Of a DNA stretch of 64,000 nucleotides, positions 17,940 to 26,894 are shown one piece after another; position 1 is the first letter of the stretch; each line of letters begins with the position of its first letter. The stretch lies in contig NZ_CP073745.1 in assembly GCF_024397975.1 (NCBI RefSeq), positions 2,010,501-2,074,500 on the forward strand. Direction: 5' to 3'. A program made the position numbers and the translations under genes. A model generated the notes under the pieces. That model saw only the letters and a list, made by a program, of their open reading frames with translations. It had not been told where the DNA came from and made no database searches. The DNA comes from Bacterioplanoides sp. SCSIO 12839. Its GTDB lineage: Bacteria > Pseudomonadota > Gammaproteobacteria > Pseudomonadales > Oceanobacteraceae.

Positions 17940-19601
17940 ATGTACGTTTACGACGAGTATGATCAGCAATTGCTGAATGAGCGCGTTGCCCAATTCCAGG
18001 GGCAAATGGACCGCTACCTCGCCGGCAAAATTCCGGAAGAGGAATTCCTGCCACTGCGACTGCAAAACGGTATTTATGTTCAACGCTATGCACCAATGTT
18101 ACGAGTTGCCATTCCTTATGGCTTGTTTAACTCCAAACAGATGCGTGCTTTAGCTGAAGTTGCCCGCGATTATGATAAAGGTTACGCGCATTTCAGTACC
18201 CGTCAGAACCTGCAATTCAACTGGCCTGAGCTGGAAAAATGCCCTGAGATTTTAGCCAAGCTGGCTGAAGTTCAGATGCATGCAGTGCAAACCAGTGGTA
18301 ACTGTATTCGTAACACCACCACCGACGAATACGCTGGTGTGATTAAAGAAGAGCTGGTTGATCCACGCCCTTACTGTGAAATCATCCGTCAGTGGTCAAC
18401 CTTCCACCCGGAATTCGCCTTCCTGCCGCGCAAATTCAAGATTGCCGTTAATGCGGTACCGGGCGCAGACCGTGCGGCCATTCAGGTACACGACATCGGC
18501 GTTAACATCGTTAAAAACGATGCCGGTGAAGTGGGCTACCGCATTCTGGTGGGTGGCGGTCTGGGTCGTACCCCAATCGTTGGCACTGAGATTCGCGACT
18601 TTTTGGCAGAAGAAGATCTGCTGACCTATCTGGATGCCATCATCCGTGTTTACAACCAGTTTGGTCGTCGTGATAACAAGTACAAAGCGCGTATTAAAAT
18701 CCTGGTAAAAGCACTGGGTATTGAGCGTATGCGTGAGCTGGTTGAAGAAGAATGGGCTCGCCTGAAAGACGGTGAAGGTAAGCTGCCAGCCAGCGAGCTG
18801 GAGCGTGTTAAATCTCACTTCACCGAGCCTGATTACAAAGCACTGGACGACAATCCAGCGGAATACCAGCAAGCACTGGCTGATAACGTTGCTTTTGCTC
18901 GCTGGGTACAACGCAATGTGCGCACCCACAAAAAGCCTGGCTACGCCATCGCCAGCTTTGCGCTGAAGCAAAAAGGCAATGCGCCAGGTGACGTGACAGC
19001 CGAGCAAATGGAAGACATCGCTGAGCTGGCTGACAGCTACAGCTTTGGTGAAATCCGCTCGACCCACCAGCAAAACCTGGTGTTAGCCGATGTAGAACAA
19101 AGCAAACTGTTCGAATTGTGGCAAACCGCCAAAGCCAAAGGTCTGGCAACCCCAACTCTGGGTCTGCTAACCGATATGATTTGCTGCCCGGGTGGTGATT
19201 TCTGTGCTCTGGCAAATGCCAAGTCTATTCCGATTGCCGAAGACCTGCAGATTCGTTTCGACAATCTGGACTACCTGCACGACTTAGGTGAAATCGACCT
19301 GAACATCTCTGGCTGTATGAATGCTTGTGGTCACCACCACGTTGGTAACATCGGTATTCTGGGCGTTGATAAGAAAGGTGAAGAGTTCTACCAGGTATCT
19401 CTGGGCGGCAACGCCGGGGACGACACCTCTTTGGGTAAAATTTTAGGCCCATCTTTCTCACGCCAGGCCATTCCGGATGTGATTGGCAAAGTACTGGACT
19501 GTTATGTAGAAAAACGCAGCGATGGCGAAAGCTTCCTGGAAGTTTACCGTCGTGTTGGTCACACCACCTTCAAGGAGGCCGTTTATGGAAAACCTGAATA
19601 A
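17940..19601 (+). CDS. cysI: Nitrite/sulfite reductase hemoprotein (CysI-type)
   Basis: 553 residues with both ferredoxin-like and siroheme/4Fe-4S halves. Cluster and siroheme ligands are C416/C422 (CCPGGDFC, Cx5C) and C459/C463 (SGCMNACGHH, Cx3C). An N-terminal TRQNLQFNWPE block and TSGNCIRNTTTDEYAGV supply the Arg and Lys side of the active site. It is expected to reduce sulfite to sulfide in the cytoplasm with ferredoxin or a flavoprotein as donor; a nitrite role cannot be excluded. The length and the following DUF934 gene match the Pseudomonas-type CysI. The next gene overlaps it by 17 bases. An AT-rich region of about 170 bases upstream may hold its promoter. Confidence 0.9.
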   Translation: MYVYDEYDQQLLNERVAQFQGQMDRYLAGKIPEEEFLPLRLQNGIYVQRYAPMLRVAIPYGLFNSKQMRALAEVARDYDKGYAHFSTRQNLQFNWPELEKCPEILAKLAEVQMHAVQTSGNCIRNTTTDEYAGVIKEELVDPRPYCEIIRQWSTFHPEFAFLPRKFKIAVNAVPGADRAAIQVHDIGVNIVKNDAGEVGYRILVGGGLGRTPIVGTEIRDFLAEEDLLTYLDAIIRVYNQFGRRDNKYKARIKILVKALGIERMRELVEEEWARLKDGEGKLPASELERVKSHFTEPDYKALDDNPAEYQQALADNVAFARWVQRNVRTHKKPGYAIASFALKQKGNAPGDVTAEQMEDIAELADSYSFGEIRSTHQQNLVLADVEQSKLFELWQTAKAKGLATPTLGLLTDMICCPGGDFCALANAKSIPIAEDLQIRFDNLDYLHDLGEIDLNISGCMNACGHHHVGNIGILGVDKKGEEFYQVSLGGNAGDDTSLGKILGPSFSRQAIPDVIGKVLDCYVEKRSDGESFLEVYRRVGHTTFKEAVYGKPE

Positions 19602-20088
19602 GGCAAACTTAATCAAAGGCCGCCAGCTGGTATCAGATGATCAATGGCAGGTAATTGCGGATGACGAAGCCATTCAGGACTTCGCCATCATCAGCCTGAC
19701 CCGCTGGAGCGAGAACAAAGACGAACTGAAAGCTCAGGCACAAGCCGGTAAGCTGGCCGTTCATCTGGCAGCGGGTGAAACAGCGGAGCAACTGGCCGAC
19801 GAAGCCAGCCACTTTGCCCTGATCACCATCGACTTCCCCAAGTTTGCAGACGGCCGAGGCTACTCAGCCGCTCGCTTACTGCGCGAGCGTTATGGCTACG
19901 AAGGTGAGCTGCGCTCTGTGGGTGACGTTTTGATCGACCAACTGTTCTTTATGCAGCGTTGTGGCTTCACCAGCTTTGCGCTGCGTGGCGATCAGGATCT
20001 GGACGATGCAATTGCCGCATTCGACACCTTCACGGTGTGCTACCAGAATGACGCCAACGATCAGCGTCCGCTTTATCGTCGCCGCTAA
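19585..20088 (+). CDS. DUF934 protein, CysI partner
   Basis: 167 residues. The conserved DUF934 core is FPKFADGRGYSAARLLRERYG, followed by ELRSVGDVLIDQLFFMQRCGF and a C-terminal FTVCYQ. The family always travels with a CysI-type reductase and is assumed to help it, but its biochemical role is unproven. The start is ATG at 19585 with a strong AAGGAGG inside the end of cysI. The coding regions overlap by 17 bases, so translation is coupled. An upstream in-frame start at 19522 lies deep in cysI and is rejected. Confidence 0.85.
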   Translation: MENLNKANLIKGRQLVSDDQWQVIADDEAIQDFAIISLTRWSENKDELKAQAQAGKLAVHLAAGETAEQLADEASHFALITIDFPKFADGRGYSAARLLRERYGYEGELRSVGDVLIDQLFFMQRCGFTSFALRGDQDLDDAIAAFDTFTVCYQNDANDQRPLYRRR

Positions 20089-20100
20089 CGGCTCGCCAAC

Positions 20101-20156
20101 AACAGAGTGATCCCACCACGCAGAGCGTGGGAGCCAGAACAATTGATCACTCTGTT
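20101..20156. repeat. Nested palindrome: 12-bp inverted repeat around a REP-like hairpin
   Basis: A perfect 12-bp inverted repeat, AACAGAGTGATC (20101-20112) and GATCACTCTGTT (20145-20156), encloses a second hairpin core, CCACGC-AGA-GCGTGG (20116-20130). The inner core recurs at 21396-21415 and 21434-21458. The outer arms are unique to this copy. Confidence 0.8.
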
Positions 20157-20161
20157 GATAT

Positions 20162-20185
20162 AAAACCGCCCTTGTGGCGGTTTTT
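20162..20185 (+). terminator. Rho-independent terminator of cysI-DUF934
   Basis: The stem AAAACCGCC/GGCGGTTTT with a short loop ends in a T-run. It lies about 75 bases after the DUF934 stop and just upstream of the antiporter gene. Confidence 0.85.
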
Positions 20186-20223
20186 GCATTTATGCTCCTC
20201 CCTCACACCTTTATCCGGCTAGA

Positions 20224-21393
20224 ATGATTGTTATGGATCACGATATTGTTTTTTCATTTTTTCTGGTGTTCTCCGGGGCCACTATTTTTGCCACGCTGGC
20301 ACTGTTCACGCGTCAACCGCTGTTGATTGCTTATATTGCATTGGGCGCATTAGTCGGCCCTTTTGGTATCGGCTGGATTGAACACCCGGAAAGCCTGTCA
20401 GATATGGCGCATATCGGCATCATTTTCCTGTTGTTCTTGCTGGGGCTGGATATGCAGCCAGCGGCACTGGCAGCGGTTTTGCGCAAGGCCACACTGGTTG
20501 CGCTTGTCAGCTCACTGGTGTTCTTTGCCAGCGGTTATGGCTTAACGCAAAGCTTTGGCTATAGCCAGATGGATAGCTTGGCTGTTGGCTTAGCCATGAT
20601 GTTCTCCTCCACCATTATTGGCCTCAAGCTGCTGCCCACAACAGTATTGCACCACAAACATATCGGCGAACTCATGATTGGCCTGTTATTGATTCAGGAT
20701 ATGCTGGCTATTGTGTCGCTGATTTTACTGGGCGTAATGTCGGGTGAGAGCAAAATGCCGGTCTGGCAACCGTTTGTCGCGTTACCCGTTTTAGCCGTAG
20801 GCTGCTATCTGATGGTAAAAGGCGTGCTGCTACCGCTTATCGCACGCTTTGATCGCTATCAGGAATACCTGTTTATTCTTGCCATCGGCTGGTGCCTTGC
20901 CGTCGCAGAAGGAGCCAAAGTTGTTGGTTTAACCCATGAGATCGGAGCATTTATTGCTGGAGTCACGCTGGCTACCAGCCCAATTGCACAATTTATTGCC
21001 ATTAGCCTGAAGCCGCTACGGGACTTCTTTCTGGTGATGTTCTTTTTTGCGCTAGGCGCGAGCTTTAATATTGGCTTGTTGTCAGATGTAATTGTTCCGG
21101 CCGCCATTTTGGCAGCCATCGTGCTGGTGATAAAACCCGTGACCTTCCGCCTGCTACTGGCACGCTTCAGTGAGCGCCGGGCACTGGCCTGGGATGTGGG
21201 CTTTCGCCTGGGGCAAATCAGTGAATTCTCATTGCTGATCGCATTTGTCGCCTTGCAGAGCAATTTGCTTAGCGAACAGGGCTCCTCTCTGATTCAGGCC
21301 ACGGCGATTATTACCTTTGCCATTTCCAGCTATATCGTGGTGTTTAACTACCCGAATCCCATTGCGGTAAAAGATGAGTTAAGAAGGGATTAA
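20224..21393 (+). CDS. Cation:proton antiporter (CPA2/KefB type), membrane domain only
   Basis: 389 residues, 11-13 hydrophobic helices, monovalent cation:proton antiporter-2 type. Visible family blocks are LIAYIALGALVGPFGIGWI, FLLFLLGLDMQP, MFSSTIIGLKLLP, LLLIQDMLAIVSLILLG (with the QD pair of the ion site), EIGAFIAGVTLA, and FRLGQISEFSLLIAF. It exchanges K+ or Na+ for H+ across the inner membrane. Kef proteins normally carry a C-terminal NAD-binding TrkA-N/RCK domain; none is here, and the ORF ends just after the last helix. Start is ATG 20224 or 20233; neither has a clear Shine-Dalgarno. REP-like palindromes flank it on both sides. Confidence 0.85.
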   Translation: MIVMDHDIVFSFFLVFSGATIFATLALFTRQPLLIAYIALGALVGPFGIGWIEHPESLSDMAHIGIIFLLFLLGLDMQPAALAAVLRKATLVALVSSLVFFASGYGLTQSFGYSQMDSLAVGLAMMFSSTIIGLKLLPTTVLHHKHIGELMIGLLLIQDMLAIVSLILLGVMSGESKMPVWQPFVALPVLAVGCYLMVKGVLLPLIARFDRYQEYLFILAIGWCLAVAEGAKVVGLTHEIGAFIAGVTLATSPIAQFIAISLKPLRDFFLVMFFFALGASFNIGLLSDVIVPAAILAAIVLVIKPVTFRLLLARFSERRALAWDVGFRLGQISEFSLLIAFVALQSNLLSEQGSSLIQATAIITFAISSYIVVFNYPNPIAVKDELRRD

Positions 21394-21395
21394 CT

Positions 21396-21458
21396 GGCTC
21401 CCACGCTCTGCGTGGTAGTCATGTCTGAATTGAAGCTCCCACGCAGAGCGTGGGAGCT
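21396..21458. repeat. Pair of inverted REP-like palindromes
   Basis: The first unit at 21396-21415 is GGCTCCCACGC-TCT-GCGTGG. The second at 21434-21458 has perfect 11-bp arms (AGCTCCCACGC and its complement) around AGA. The two are in opposite orientation with an 18-base spacer, like a BIME. The first unit is an inverted copy of the core plus 3' flank at 20115-20137. These may also terminate the convergent genes. Confidence 0.75.
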
Positions 21459-21481
21459 AGAGTAAACGCTGGATTTGGTTC

Positions 21482-22891
21482 TCACTCCCTCCAGAGCCAT
21501 TGTTGATTCGCACCACCGTGATGTTGCCATTGGCCAACACGACCACCCTGCTCGGTCGACATGGCATCAAGCACGATATTATTGTCATTGCGACTGCGCA
21601 GTGTATTGCCAACAAGATCAAATCTTAGATTATTGCTATCAACACAATCCCAGATGCCAACAGTGCCATCACTGTAAGTTTGTCCACGATTATCAAGACA
21701 CTTGCCTAATTTGCTTTTCACATAACCACTGGAAGCATCATAGGCCCACAACTGAGCGGCATTGCCATCACACGGCCACAACCAGACATCGTTGCCATTG
21801 TGAGTCTGTGCGTATTTCACATCCAGGCACAAACCGCTGCGCTGATCCACTAACATACGGTATTCCGGCACATTAAGATTAATCACATTCTCAATCAGAC
21901 GCTTACCCGGAAAGTCTGACCACACCAGACCCAGAGCGCGGCTCTGGATATTACCGTTCTGAATATAATCCGCCGCCAGCGTATTCAAGCCTTCAAAGGC
22001 GATGGTACAGATGCCAATAAAACAGTTTACCCGCGGGAAGTCAGGGTAAGAATCCTTCCAGCCTGGCGTGGTCAGGCCAGTCGCCAGTCGTGGGGCTGAA
22101 GTTCCTGGTGAGCTATGGCCGCTGGCAACAAAATACGGAAATGAACCGCCAGAAGCATTCAGGCCATGATTATAAATCACCGCATGATTGCCATTATCTG
22201 CTGCTTCAAAGCGCGCCTTCACACCTTGCCACTGCTCATGCAATTCCCAGTTATTATCCATCGTATAATCAGGAACACCGCCAGACAGCTGGGATTGATG
22301 GATACCGCGTACATTACGTGGCGTGAAATGCTTATAAAGCATCACGATTTTTCCACGGATTTCACTCAAAGTTGGATTCAGCGACGTTGGCGTCCAGAAC
22401 GGGGCGTTATAGTCTGCTGCATATTGGTCCAGCGTTTCTTCAAATTTGCGGGTGTTATCTTTTTCGGTATGGGCTGGTTGAATGTTCATCAGAATGGTTT
22501 CTGACGGATTGGCTTTAAGAAACTCCACCACCGGCTTCAACACATCTTCACCAAACCAGGCATGCTGAAACACAATGCCGTGATGGATAGCAAATTTGTT
22601 ATTGATATGGCGATTACGGATATCCAGTACCCGAATCCCAGATTCGAGCTGATCTTTCAGCGACATTGACTGAGTCTGAACAATATCACCGCCATGAAAT
22701 GACAAGGTATCGTGACTGCCCACCAATGACATTTTATTTAGCCGGGTGTCATCACTTAATCGTTGCATCCAGGAAGGATGATGAGCAACCGCGCCATCAC
22801 CATGATAGTAGGCGCCATCATCATGCGCCGATACGATGGCTGGCATTGATAGGACGAGAGACAAAAGCGTCGAGGTTATTATTTTTTTCAT
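21482..22891 (-). CDS. Secreted phosphatidylinositol-specific phospholipase C-like protein with ricin-type lectin domain
   Basis: 469 residues. The signal peptide is residues 1-22 (MKKIITSTLLSLVLSMPAIV, then SA). The PI-PLC X-box domain (about 45-330) has SLVGSHDTLSF with the general base His at 60, and FAIHHGIV with the second His at 103/104. IRVLDIR carries the conserved Asp and Arg. The C-terminal 130 residues are a ricin B-like beta-trefoil with Cys pairs and QxW repeats: DVWLWPCDGNAAQLWAYD, VGIWDCVD, and VGQWQHHGGANQQWLW. It is predicted to cleave phosphatidylinositol or GPI-like substrates outside the cell, with the lectin binding glycans. The start is ATG 22891, 6 bases after GGAG; the ATG at 22909 lacks one. 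It stands alone. Confidence 0.85.
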   Translation of the reverse strand: MKKIITSTLLSLVLSMPAIVSAHDDGAYYHGDGAVAHHPSWMQRLSDDTRLNKMSLVGSHDTLSFHGGDIVQTQSMSLKDQLESGIRVLDIRNRHINNKFAIHHGIVFQHAWFGEDVLKPVVEFLKANPSETILMNIQPAHTEKDNTRKFEETLDQYAADYNAPFWTPTSLNPTLSEIRGKIVMLYKHFTPRNVRGIHQSQLSGGVPDYTMDNNWELHEQWQGVKARFEAADNGNHAVIYNHGLNASGGSFPYFVASGHSSPGTSAPRLATGLTTPGWKDSYPDFPRVNCFIGICTIAFEGLNTLAADYIQNGNIQSRALGLVWSDFPGKRLIENVINLNVPEYRMLVDQRSGLCLDVKYAQTHNGNDVWLWPCDGNAAQLWAYDASSGYVKSKLGKCLDNRGQTYSDGTVGIWDCVDSNNLRFDLVGNTLRSRNDNNIVLDAMSTEQGGRVGQWQHHGGANQQWLWRE

Positions 22892-23030
22892 CTGGCGCTC
22901 CAAAAGCATTGTCAGGAGTAAGCACTATAAATGCTCACTTTCCCAACGTCCCCTACCCTGAAGAAAAACGGCACGATAGGCCCAAAAAGTCCTCTTTATA
23001 ACGCCTAAACTACTTCTGGATGCGAATAAC

Positions 23031-23495
23031 CTAGCTTGCGATGATGGCGTAATTACCACTGAAGGTCACAGCGACCTTGCTATCTGGTTGGCCGTCAGTG
23101 GTAATAACGGCATCCAGTGAAATTTTGGCTTTTCCGGCTTCGTCATAGTCAGCAAAAAAGCGATCAAACTCTGTCGTATTGGGAGCCTGAGCAATGGCGC
23201 GAATGGTTCCGGCAACCGGGGCTTTGTATTTAACTTCCCCTCCGGTAACAACTTGATTGCACTCAATGCCCTTCTCCTGGGTTTTTAAATAAACCAGCCC
23301 CCAGCAGGCCATGACAGCAGCATTGTATAAACTGCCACCAAAAGCCGTTTGTTTATCGTTGATATTTGGCTCCAGAGGCGCCGTTAAAATCAATTGTTCA
23401 CCATCGTAAGATTCAACTTCCAAACCCATAAACTGGGTGATCGGCAGGTGTTCAACAAAGAAATCTTTTAATTTTTGGCTAATATCAGCATTCAT
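23031..23495 (-). CDS. Hotdog-fold thioesterase (YiiD C-terminal domain type)
   Basis: 154 residues. Family blocks are FMGLEVESYDGEQLILTAPLEPNINDKQTAFGGSLYNAAVMACWG and GGEVKYKAPV, matching the putative thioesterase YiiD_C (PF09500). NDKQTAFGGSLY holds the conserved active-site region. It probably hydrolyses acyl-CoA or acyl-ACP. It lies 11 bases downstream of meaB on the same strand, at the end of the methylmalonyl-CoA block, so it may relieve CoA trapping there (inference). Confidence 0.78.
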   Translation of the reverse strand: MNADISQKLKDFFVEHLPITQFMGLEVESYDGEQLILTAPLEPNINDKQTAFGGSLYNAAVMACWGLVYLKTQEKGIECNQVVTGGEVKYKAPVAGTIRAIAQAPNTTEFDRFFADYDEAGKAKISLDAVITTDGQPDSKVAVTFSGNYAIIAS

Positions 23496-23506
23496 AAACT
23501 TATTAC

Positions 23507-24475
23507 TTACAGAAGGTCAATAATTTTCTGGGCAGCATTGTACGGTGTTGTCTGGTTATTCAACACCTGATTTTCCAGCTCGGGCATTTGCTGCTGCACT
23601 TCCGGGTTTTGTTTGAGACGTAATTCAAGCATCTCGTGAATCAGTTTCTTCAACCATTCACTGTTCTGGCGGGCACGCTTCTCATCAAAGGCCGATATGC
23701 CGGCGTTCACACAGCCTGATGCAGCGGACTGATAGTCTTCGATCATTTGCCACACATCCTGAATACGCTCTTTTTTCAGCGCAGAACAGGTTTTCACCTG
23801 CGGGCTCCAGAAACTGGAATTTTTCATCAAGTGGAATGCACTCTGATAATGGCTCTGGGTTTGCTGGGCAAGATTGATGCTTTCGCCATCGGCTTTATTA
23901 ATCACCAGCGCATCAGCCAATTCCATAATGCCACGCTTAATGCCTTGTAATTCATCACCAGCATTAGGAAGCATCAGCACCAAAAAGAAGTCGACCATGG
24001 CCGCAACTTCGTATTCTGACTGACCAACACCAACCGTTTCGACCAGAATCACATCATAGCCAGCTGCCTCACAGAGCAGCATGGTCTCGCGGGTCTTCTG
24101 AGCAACACCACCTAATGCCCCTTCACTGGGAGAGGGTCGAATAAAGGCGTTTTCTTCGCGGGATAATAATTCCATGCGGGTTTTATCACCGAGAATACTG
24201 CCACCACGCAGCGGCGAACTTGGGTCTACCGCCAGTACCGCGACCTTCTTACCCTGCTCGATTAAATACAGACCAAAGGCTTCGATAAAAGTGGATTTGC
24301 CAACGCCAGGAATGCCGGTAATTCCTATACGAATGGATTTCCCTGTATCCGGCAGCAACTGATTCAGAATACCCTGGGCTTGCTCACGATGGGTATCGAG
24401 CTTACTTTCAACCAGCGTGATGGCTTTCGCCAATGCCCGACGATTACCGGATGTTAACTTTTCTAAATCAATCAT
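23507..24475 (-). CDS. meaB: Methylmalonyl-CoA mutase chaperone GTPase MeaB (ArgK family)
   Basis: 322 residues. The P-loop is GITGIPGVGKSTF (about 51-63). VDPSSPLRGGSILGDKTRM, ETVGVGQSEYEVAAMVDFF and INKADGES give switch regions and the NKxD base-recognition motif. MeaB (YgfD in E. coli, MMAA in humans) gates cobalamin loading and protects the mutase from inactivation. The older name ArgK kinase is not supported for this family. It lies downstream of scpA on the same strand, separated by a 259-base repeat-rich gap. Confidence 0.92.
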   Translation of the reverse strand: MIDLEKLTSGNRRALAKAITLVESKLDTHREQAQGILNQLLPDTGKSIRIGITGIPGVGKSTFIEAFGLYLIEQGKKVAVLAVDPSSPLRGGSILGDKTRMELLSREENAFIRPSPSEGALGGVAQKTRETMLLCEAAGYDVILVETVGVGQSEYEVAAMVDFFLVLMLPNAGDELQGIKRGIMELADALVINKADGESINLAQQTQSHYQSAFHLMKNSSFWSPQVKTCSALKKERIQDVWQMIEDYQSAASGCVNAGISAFDEKRARQNSEWLKKLIHEMLELRLKQNPEVQQQMPELENQVLNNQTTPYNAAQKIIDLL

Positions 24476-24734
24476 TTTTTAGCCTGACTCGCAGCGGTAA
24501 ACATTCGCTCGGAACGCCATGAATACTTCCTTGTAGGCTCGGCGATGACTTCCATGTCAGCGCACGCCCACGCCAAATATTCACCACTGTTCGTTTATCT
24601 AAAACGAAAAAACCGAATACTTTTCGAGAGCAGCAACAGGATGTTGCGTCCGCCCGGCAGGCACATGGATGTGCCTTCGGGGCGGCGGCAGAAAAGTAAT
24701 CGGTTGATTCGTCGCTTTAATAGAAACGAGGATG
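24476..24734. repeat. Intergenic composite repeat element with stem-loops
   Basis: There is no credible gene in this 259-base gap. It holds GCAACA-GGA-TGTTGC (24633-24647), and a larger hairpin with outer stem CCGCCC (24650-24655) / GGGCGG (24680-24685) and an inner perfect 8-bp stem AGGCACAT-GG-ATGTGCCT (24659-24676). The rest (GTAGGCTCGGCG, TCCATGTC) looks like a degenerate dispersed intergenic element. Only one copy is in the window, so the repeat status is inferred. Confidence 0.4.
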
Positions 24735-26879
24735 TTAACCCTGCGCTTCGTTAATAGCATCCAGTACCTGACGTGCACTTACCGGGATTTTGGTTCCCGG
24801 ACCAAAGATGCCTTTAACACCCGACTCCCACAGATAATCATAATCCTGCTTCGGAATTACACCGCCAGCGACCACGATAATGTCATCCGCGCCCTGCTTC
24901 TTCAGCTCTTCGATTAAAGCCGGAACCAGAGTTTTATGACCCGCCGCCTGGGAAGATACCCCCACAACGTGAACGTCATTTTCAATCGCCTGCTTGGCAA
25001 CTTCTTCCGGCGTAGAGAACATCGGTGATAAATCGATATCAAAACCAACATCGGCAAATGCGGTTGCGATCACCTTGGCGCCACGGTCGTGACCGTCCTG
25101 ACCCATCTTACACACCAACATACGAGGGCGACGACCGTGCGCACCTTCAAAGCTTTCAATATCCGCTTTGATGGACTGCCAGTCCGCATCGTTTTCGTAT
25201 GGCGCGCCATAAACACCTGAGATAGTGCGAGCTTCCGCCTGGAAGCGACCAAATTCTTCTTCCATCGCGTCGGAAATCTCACCCACCGTGGCGCGTAAAC
25301 GCGCAGCTTTCACCGCCAGATCCAGCAAATTACCTTCACCCGTTTTTGCGCATTCAGTGATTGCCGCCAACGCTGCATTCACGGCATCGGTGTCACGGGT
25401 GGCACGGATTTCTTCAAGACGTTTGATCTGAGAATCACGAACGGCCATGTTGTCGACTTCGAGGATTTCCAGATCGTCTTCTTTCTCGAGTTCGTATTTA
25501 TTAACACCAACAATAACGTCTTCACCGCGGTCGATACGGGCTTGTTTCTTCGCCGCCGATTCTTCGATACGCAGTTTCGGCAGGCCTTCTTCAATCGCTT
25601 TCGCCATGCCACCTTTGGATTCAATCTCTTCGATTAACTCCCAGGCTTTATCAGCAATTTGTTGAGTCAGGCTTTCCATCATATAAGAGCCGCCCCACGG
25701 ATCGACCACCTGACGGATACCGGTTTCTTCCTGAATAATAATCTGAGTATTACGGGCAATACGGGCAGAGAATTCGGTTGGCAGCGCCACGGCTTCATCC
25801 AACGCGTTGGTGTGCAGAGACTGAGTACCACCAAATACGGCTGCCATGGCTTCAATCGTAGTACGAACCACATTGTTATATGGGTCTTGCTCGGTAAGAG
25901 ACCAACCTGACGTTTGCGAGTGAGTACGCAGCATCGAAGACTTAGGATTCTGAGGATTGAACTCCTTCATAATCCGATCCCACAACAAACGACCAGCACG
26001 TAGCTTGGCAATTTCCATATAGAAGTTCATGGAAATGCCCCAGAAGAACGACAGGCGCGGAGCAAAGGCATCAACATCCAGGCCGGCATTAATCGCGGTA
26101 CGAACGTATTCACGACCATCACTCAGGGTATACGCCAGTTCAAGTGCCGCATCGGCACCGGCTTCCTGAATGTGGTAGCCGGAAATCGAAATCGAGTTAA
26201 ATTTCGGCATATGCTCAGAGGTATAAGCAATGATATCGCCGATGATTTTCATCGATGGGGACGGTGGGTAAATGTAGGTATTACGCACCATAAATTCTTT
26301 CAGAATATCGTTTTGAATCGTGCCACTCAGTTTATCCTGAGATACACCTTGCTCTTCTGCCGCAACGATATAGTTGGCCAAAATCGGCAGCACTGCGCCA
26401 TTCATGGTCATGGAGACGGAGACTTTATCCAGCGGAATACCGTCAAACAGGATTTTGGAGTCTTCCACCGAATCAATAGCAACACCCGCTTTGCCTACAT
26501 CACCGGTTACCCGAGGATGGTCTGAGTCATAGCCACGGTGAGTTGCCAGGTCGAATGCAACCGAGACGCCCTGAGCACCCGCTTTCAGGTTTTTACGATA
26601 AAACGCGTTGGATTCTTCTGCCGTGGAGAAGCCCGCGTACTGACGAATAGTCCAGGGGCGGCCAGCGTACATGGTTGCTTGCGGGCCACGCACATACGGC
26701 GCCATGCCCGGCATGGTGTCAGCGTATTCCAGATCTTTGACATCATCTTGGGTGTAAAGGATTTTGATCGGAATATCTTCCGGCGTATGCCATTCCATTT
26801 CTTCCGGGGTCATGCCCTTCATTTGTTTGGTGGCTAACGCTTCCCATTCTTTCAGGGTTGGTTTATTGGAATCAGTCAT
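24735..26879 (-). CDS. scpA: Methylmalonyl-CoA mutase
   Basis: 714 residues, the full-length single-chain mutase (ScpA/MutB alpha type). It interconverts (R)-methylmalonyl-CoA and succinyl-CoA with adenosylcobalamin. The N-terminal TIM barrel has [21 protein letters not shown] and [19 protein letters not shown]. The C-terminal B12 domain carries [18 protein letters not shown], with H597 as cobalt ligand (DxHxxG), and GGVIPKQDY. It is the central enzyme of the propionate block. It lies 15 bases downstream of mce on the same strand and upstream of meaB. Confidence 0.96.
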   Translation of the reverse strand: MTDSNKPTLKEWEALATKQMKGMTPEEMEWHTPEDIPIKILYTQDDVKDLEYADTMPGMAPYVRGPQATMYAGRPWTIRQYAGFSTAEESNAFYRKNLKAGAQGVSVAFDLATHRGYDSDHPRVTGDVGKAGVAIDSVEDSKILFDGIPLDKVSVSMTMNGAVLPILANYIVAAEEQGVSQDKLSGTIQNDILKEFMVRNTYIYPPSPSMKIIGDIIAYTSEHMPKFNSISISGYHIQEAGADAALELAYTLSDGREYVRTAINAGLDVDAFAPRLSFFWGISMNFYMEIAKLRAGRLLWDRIMKEFNPQNPKSSMLRTHSQTSGWSLTEQDPYNNVVRTTIEAMAAVFGGTQSLHTNALDEAVALPTEFSARIARNTQIIIQEETGIRQVVDPWGGSYMMESLTQQIADKAWELIEEIESKGGMAKAIEEGLPKLRIEESAAKKQARIDRGEDVIVGVNKYELEKEDDLEILEVDNMAVRDSQIKRLEEIRATRDTDAVNAALAAITECAKTGEGNLLDLAVKAARLRATVGEISDAMEEEFGRFQAEARTISGVYGAPYENDADWQSIKADIESFEGAHGRRPRMLVCKMGQDGHDRGAKVIATAFADVGFDIDLSPMFSTPEEVAKQAIENDVHVVGVSSQAAGHKTLVPALIEELKKQGADDIIVVAGGVIPKQDYDYLWESGVKGIFGPGTKIPVSARQVLDAINEAQG

Positions 26880-26894
26880 AACTACAATCCTGAA

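Noticed and set aside
18396-19073. Minus-strand open frame of 225 codons opposite cysI
   Set aside because: It lies wholly within a strongly supported gene, has no ribosome-binding site or family motif, and is the usual antisense shadow of a biased codon pattern.
22166-22504. Plus-strand open frame of 112 codons opposite the PI-PLC gene
   Set aside because: Antisense to a protein with full catalytic motifs and signal peptide; no independent support.
24545-24754. Plus-strand open frame of 69 codons in the scpA-meaB gap
   Set aside because: It runs through hairpin-forming [10 protein letters not shown] sequence and into scpA; it looks like a spurious frame in a repeat.
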